Shown: positions 6,370-8,348 of the stretch, piece after piece
Position numbering within the stretch: position 1 is the stretch's first letter
Layout of the letters: each line of letters begins with the position of its first letter
Source of the DNA: Planctomycetia bacterium
GTDB taxonomy: Bacteria > Planctomycetota > Phycisphaerae > Phycisphaerales > SM1A02
Direction of reading: 5' to 3'
Assembly: GCA_005798965.1 (NCBI GenBank)
Contig: SYIB01000138.1
Coordinates: 1 to 8,348, forward strand
Length of the DNA: 8,348 nt
The notes under the pieces: model-generated
The model's database searches: none
The model's input: only the letters and a program-made list of their open reading frames with translations
What the model was told of the DNA's origin: nothing
Program-made: the position numbers and the translations under genes

Positions 6370-7494
6370 TCAGGCCGCAAGCAGCGCCTCGTAGAGCTCG
6401 ACGATGCCCTTGCCCTGGGTCGCGATCGTTTCGAGGATGCGGCGCCCGGAGGCGATGTCGAGGAGTTCGCGCACGAGCTTGGCCTCGCCCGCATGATCGG
6501 CCTTGTTGGCGACGAAGAGATCCGCGATCTCGAGGATGCCCGCCTTGTCCATTTGCACCGAATCGCCCATGCCCGGCACGACCACGACTGCGGTCCGGTC
6601 CACATGCTCGCGGATGGCGACGTCGTTCTGCCCCGCGCCCACGGTCTCGACGATGAGCGTGTCGAAGCCCGCTGCGCCGATCAGCCCCGTGATCTGCGGC
6701 AGGCTGCGGTAATCCTCGCCAACGATCGCGAGGCTCCGGTAGAAGACCTTCTCGTCGACGGCGTTGAAGTCCACGCGCAACCGGTCGCCCAGCAGCGCGC
6801 CGCCCGTGATGGGGCTCATGGGATCGAAGGCCACGACGGCCACGCGTTCGCCGCGACGCACGGCTTCGGCGGCCAGCGCTGCGACGAGCGTGCTCTTGCC
6901 GGCTCCGGGCGAGCCCGTGATGCCCACGACGCGCGCCGGGCGGCGAAGCACCGCGCCCGGACCAAGCGCGCCAGCGTGCGCCAGGCTGATCTGGCGCGCG
7001 AGCACGGCGTGGGTCGATGGCGACTGGATCGGCGCATACGCACGCACGCATTCGCGCACGCTTTGCACGATCTCCTCCATGCCAGTCCCGGTGTGGTAGA
7101 TGCGACGCACGCCGGCCGAGAGCAGCGTGGGCACGTCTTCCTGCGGGATGATGCCGCCGACGTTGATTGGCATGTCGGGGCGACCGAGCTCACGGCACTG
7201 CTCGAGCAGCCTGGGCACGAGCACCAAGTGCGAGTTGCTCATCATGCTGCAAGCGATGACGTCTGCGTCTTCGTCGCGAGCGCCGATCGCGAGGCTGCGT
7301 GGCGTTTGCCAGAGCCCGCTGTAGATCACGTGCACGCCGGTATCTCGCAAGACGCGCGCAATGAGCTTCACGCCGCGGTCGTGACCATCGAGCCCCATCT
7401 TGCCCAGAAGCACGCGCGGGCGGTGCGGCAGGTCACCGCATCGATCACGCTTCTCGATGGCGCTGGTGGGATCCTGGAGCGACGGCACGCTCAT
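6370..7494 (-). CDS. Fusion of a B12-binding domain and a MeaB/ArgK-type GTPase
   Basis: This is a cytoplasmic 374-residue fusion. Residues about 26-145 are a cobalamin-binding domain of the methylmalonyl-CoA mutase small-subunit type. They carry the DxHxxG motif (D36, H38, G41, in GLDGHDRG), in which H38 would ligate cobalt, plus CSMMSNSH (82-89) and NVGG (111-114). A linker (about 146-187) leads to a G3E GTPase domain of the MeaB/ArgK family: P-loop GSPGAGKST (194-202), FDPMSPITGGALLGDR (223-238), switch II ETVGAGQND (283-291) and base-recognition NKAD (330-333). MeaB chaperones protect and reload acyl-CoA mutases with adenosylcobalamin. The order matches the first two domains of the fused isobutyryl-CoA mutase IcmF, but the mutase barrel is absent, and the region after NKAD is short with no MeaB C-terminal arm. 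The ATG overlaps the upstream stop (ATGA). The mutase large subunit must lie elsewhere. Confidence 0.92.
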   Translation of the reverse strand: MSVPSLQDPTSAIEKRDRCGDLPHRPRVLLGKMGLDGHDRGVKLIARVLRDTGVHVIYSGLWQTPRSLAIGARDEDADVIACSMMSNSHLVLVPRLLEQCRELGRPDMPINVGGIIPQEDVPTLLSAGVRRIYHTGTGMEEIVQSVRECVRAYAPIQSPSTHAVLARQISLAHAGALGPGAVLRRPARVVGITGSPGAGKSTLVAALAAEAVRRGERVAVVAFDPMSPITGGALLGDRLRVDFNAVDEKVFYRSLAIVGEDYRSLPQITGLIGAAGFDTLIVETVGAGQNDVAIREHVDRTAVVVVPGMGDSVQMDKAGILEIADLFVANKADHAGEAKLVRELLDIASGRRILETIATQGKGIVELYEALLAA

Positions 7495-8180
7495 CGCGAG
7501 ACCTCCGTCGTTGGCGCCTCCTCGGTGCCCTTGCCCTTGGTGAAGTCGTCATCCTTGCCATCATCGACCGGCCGGGCCTCGTCGGTCCACTGGCCCGGGT
7601 GGAAGCGGCGGCAGAGCTCGACGACGATCTTGTCGATGTTCTTCCACTTGTAGTCATCAAGCGGGTACCCACGGCCGTCGGCATCCTTGACGACCGCGAT
7701 GGACTTGCTCATCCACTTGTCCATGTCGATGTCGACGATGCGCTCGGCCGGGATCATTCCCTCGGGCGTGCGCAGCGATCCATCTTCTTCGAGCGTCCAC
7801 CTCTTCCGGGCGGCTCCGACGAGCAGCCAGGCACACCATGGGAAGCCGATGACGCCACAGCCGATCACGTAGCCCCACAGTTGGAACGGCTTGTCGAAGC
7901 CCGACGGAGGCGTGGGGGGCTCGGCGAACTCGGCGGTCAGACGAGCCTTGGCGGCTTCGTACTCCTTGGTCTCGTCATCGGACAGCGTGCGGTTCTTGGC
8001 TGCTGAGGCGAGTTCATCCTGCCGATTCTTGAGGCGGGTGTAGTCCCGGGAGGACGCCTCGAGAGCGGGGTACTTGACCCAATAGTCATAGCCGCCCCAG
8101 ATCCCGAAGGCGAGGCACATGATCGTGTAAAGCGCCATCCAGAACCGGTACCGCGGCTGCAATCGAGTGGAGATCGTCAT
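7491..8180 (-). CDS. Two-pass membrane protein with a coiled coil, function unknown
   Basis: I do not recognise a named family for this 229-residue protein. It has a short basic N-terminus, a first membrane segment (about 13-35, FWMALYTIMCLAFGIWGGYDYWV), a charged helical stretch likely to form a coiled coil (about 41-85), a Pro-rich hinge (PPTPPSG, 88-94), a second membrane segment (about 101-123) and a soluble C-terminal part. Residues about 128-194 may form a small beta-rich, PH-like domain (WTLEEDGSLRTPEGMIPAERIVDIDM...), and 200-229 is an acidic, Lys/Thr-rich disordered tail. The reading frame runs upstream to 8345, but that extension translates the tandem repeat in shifting frames; ATG 8180 gives a sensible membrane-protein N-terminus. 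It is the first gene visible in the leftward operon and overlaps the B12/MeaB gene by four bases. Confidence 0.75.
   Translation of the reverse strand: MTISTRLQPRYRFWMALYTIMCLAFGIWGGYDYWVKYPALEASSRDYTRLKNRQDELASAAKNRTLSDDETKEYEAAKARLTAEFAEPPTPPSGFDKPFQLWGYVIGCGVIGFPWCAWLLVGAARKRWTLEEDGSLRTPEGMIPAERIVDIDMDKWMSKSIAVVKDADGRGYPLDDYKWKNIDKIVVELCRRFHPGQWTDEARPVDDGKDDDFTKGKGTEEAPTTEVSR
7502..7506 (-). promoter_or_regulatory. Ribosome binding site of the B12/MeaB fusion gene
   Basis: GGAGG on the minus strand lies seven bases before ATG 7494, at ideal spacing and inside the end of the upstream gene. This is the clearest ribosome binding site in the window. It supports the start and strong translation even within an overlapping operon. 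Confidence 0.7.
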
Positions 8181-8191
8181 GTGAGGCCGGG

Positions 8192-8197
8192 AGTCTA
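8192..8197 (-). promoter_or_regulatory. -10-like box before the membrane protein gene
   Basis: TAGACT on the minus strand ends 11 bases before ATG 8180, between the tandem repeat and the gene. No recognisable -35 is found 17 bases upstream and no Shine-Dalgarno sequence follows. The arrangement is the same as before the MmgE/PrpD gene. Confidence 0.25.
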
Positions 8198-8213
8198 GCG
8201 CGTGCACGCGGAC

Positions 8214-8348
8214 GGCCCGCCGCAGCCAAGGGCCTTGCCGTAGGCATCGTTGGCGCGTGTGGGAAGAAAAGGGCTCGCCGCAGCCAAGGGCCTTGCCGTA
8301 GGCATCGTTGGCGCGTGTGGGAAGAAAAGGGCCCGCCGCAGCCAAGGG
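8214..8348. repeat. 58-bp tandem repeat, 2.3 copies, running off the right edge
   Basis: The unit begins at 8214, 8272 and 8330; successive copies are identical except for one base (C at 8217 and 8333, T at 8275). The third copy is cut by the window edge, so the array may be longer. As 58 is not a multiple of three, copies are read in different frames and the array is unlikely to be coding. Each unit junction contains GGCCC and GGGCC (for example 8214-8218 with 8230-8234), which can pair with an inner GC/GC step around a four-base loop. On the minus strand the middle and right copies are followed by CTTTTCTTC, giving a terminator-like shape. It lies upstream of the leftward operon. Confidence 0.9.

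Noticed and set aside
5620..7653. 677-residue plus-strand reading frame across four minus-strand genes
   Set aside because: Spans genes with clear family motifs on the other strand and has antisense-type composition, with no motifs of its own.
8181..8345. Longer start for the membrane protein at 8345
   Set aside because: The extension is a translation of a 58-bp tandem repeat in changing frames and would place 55 residues before the first membrane segment.
8214..8348. CRISPR-like array
   Set aside because: The copies are contiguous with no variable spacers; it is a plain tandem repeat and no cas genes are present.

Overview
The window is high-GC, densely packed bacterial chromosomal DNA with metabolic and cell-envelope genes. 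Nothing in it looks like a phage, transposon, CRISPR array, tRNA or rRNA. The phylum is not certain. Two lipoproteins, a methylmalonyl-CoA-type B12/MeaB protein, a UPF0316 protein and a membrane protein that looks planctomycete-like, together with scarce or distant Shine-Dalgarno sites, make me lean towards a planctomycete-type bacterium (for example Phycisphaerae). That is an inference.

Layout. (1) 1-476, minus: the N-terminal 158 residues of an RluA-family pseudouridine synthase, cut by the left edge. (2) 483-4119, plus: a tightly overlapping three-gene operon. It holds a TolB-like PD40 beta-propeller lipoprotein (483-1814), L-aspartate oxidase NadB (1811-3478, GTG start, 4-base GTGA overlap) and a small unrecognised lipoprotein (3475-4119, 4-base ATGA overlap). 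The operon diverges from the pseudouridine synthase with only six bases between the two start codons. (3) 4120-4200: a short convergent gap with a GC hairpin. (4) 8180-4201, minus: four genes read leftward. They are a two-pass membrane protein with a coiled coil (7491-8180), a B12-binding domain fused to a MeaB/ArgK-type GTPase (6370-7494, ATGA overlap with the previous gene), a UPF0316/DUF2179 membrane protein (5836-6342) and, after a 93-base gap containing an inverted repeat and a promoter-like box, an MmgE/PrpD-family protein (4201-5742). (5) 8214-8348: an imperfect 58-bp tandem repeat that runs off the right edge.

How the genes fit together. NadB makes iminoaspartate for de novo NAD synthesis; its two lipoprotein neighbours have no known link to that pathway. 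On the other strand, the B12/MeaB fusion points to an acyl-CoA mutase (methylmalonyl-CoA or isobutyryl-CoA type) whose large catalytic subunit is not in the window. The nearby PrpD-like protein belongs to the family of 2-methylcitrate dehydratase, so this side may be concerned with propionate or short branched acyl-CoA metabolism. The most interesting item is the B12-GTPase fusion: it resembles the first two domains of the fused mutase IcmF, but it ends where the mutase barrel would begin and has a shortened GTPase C-terminus.
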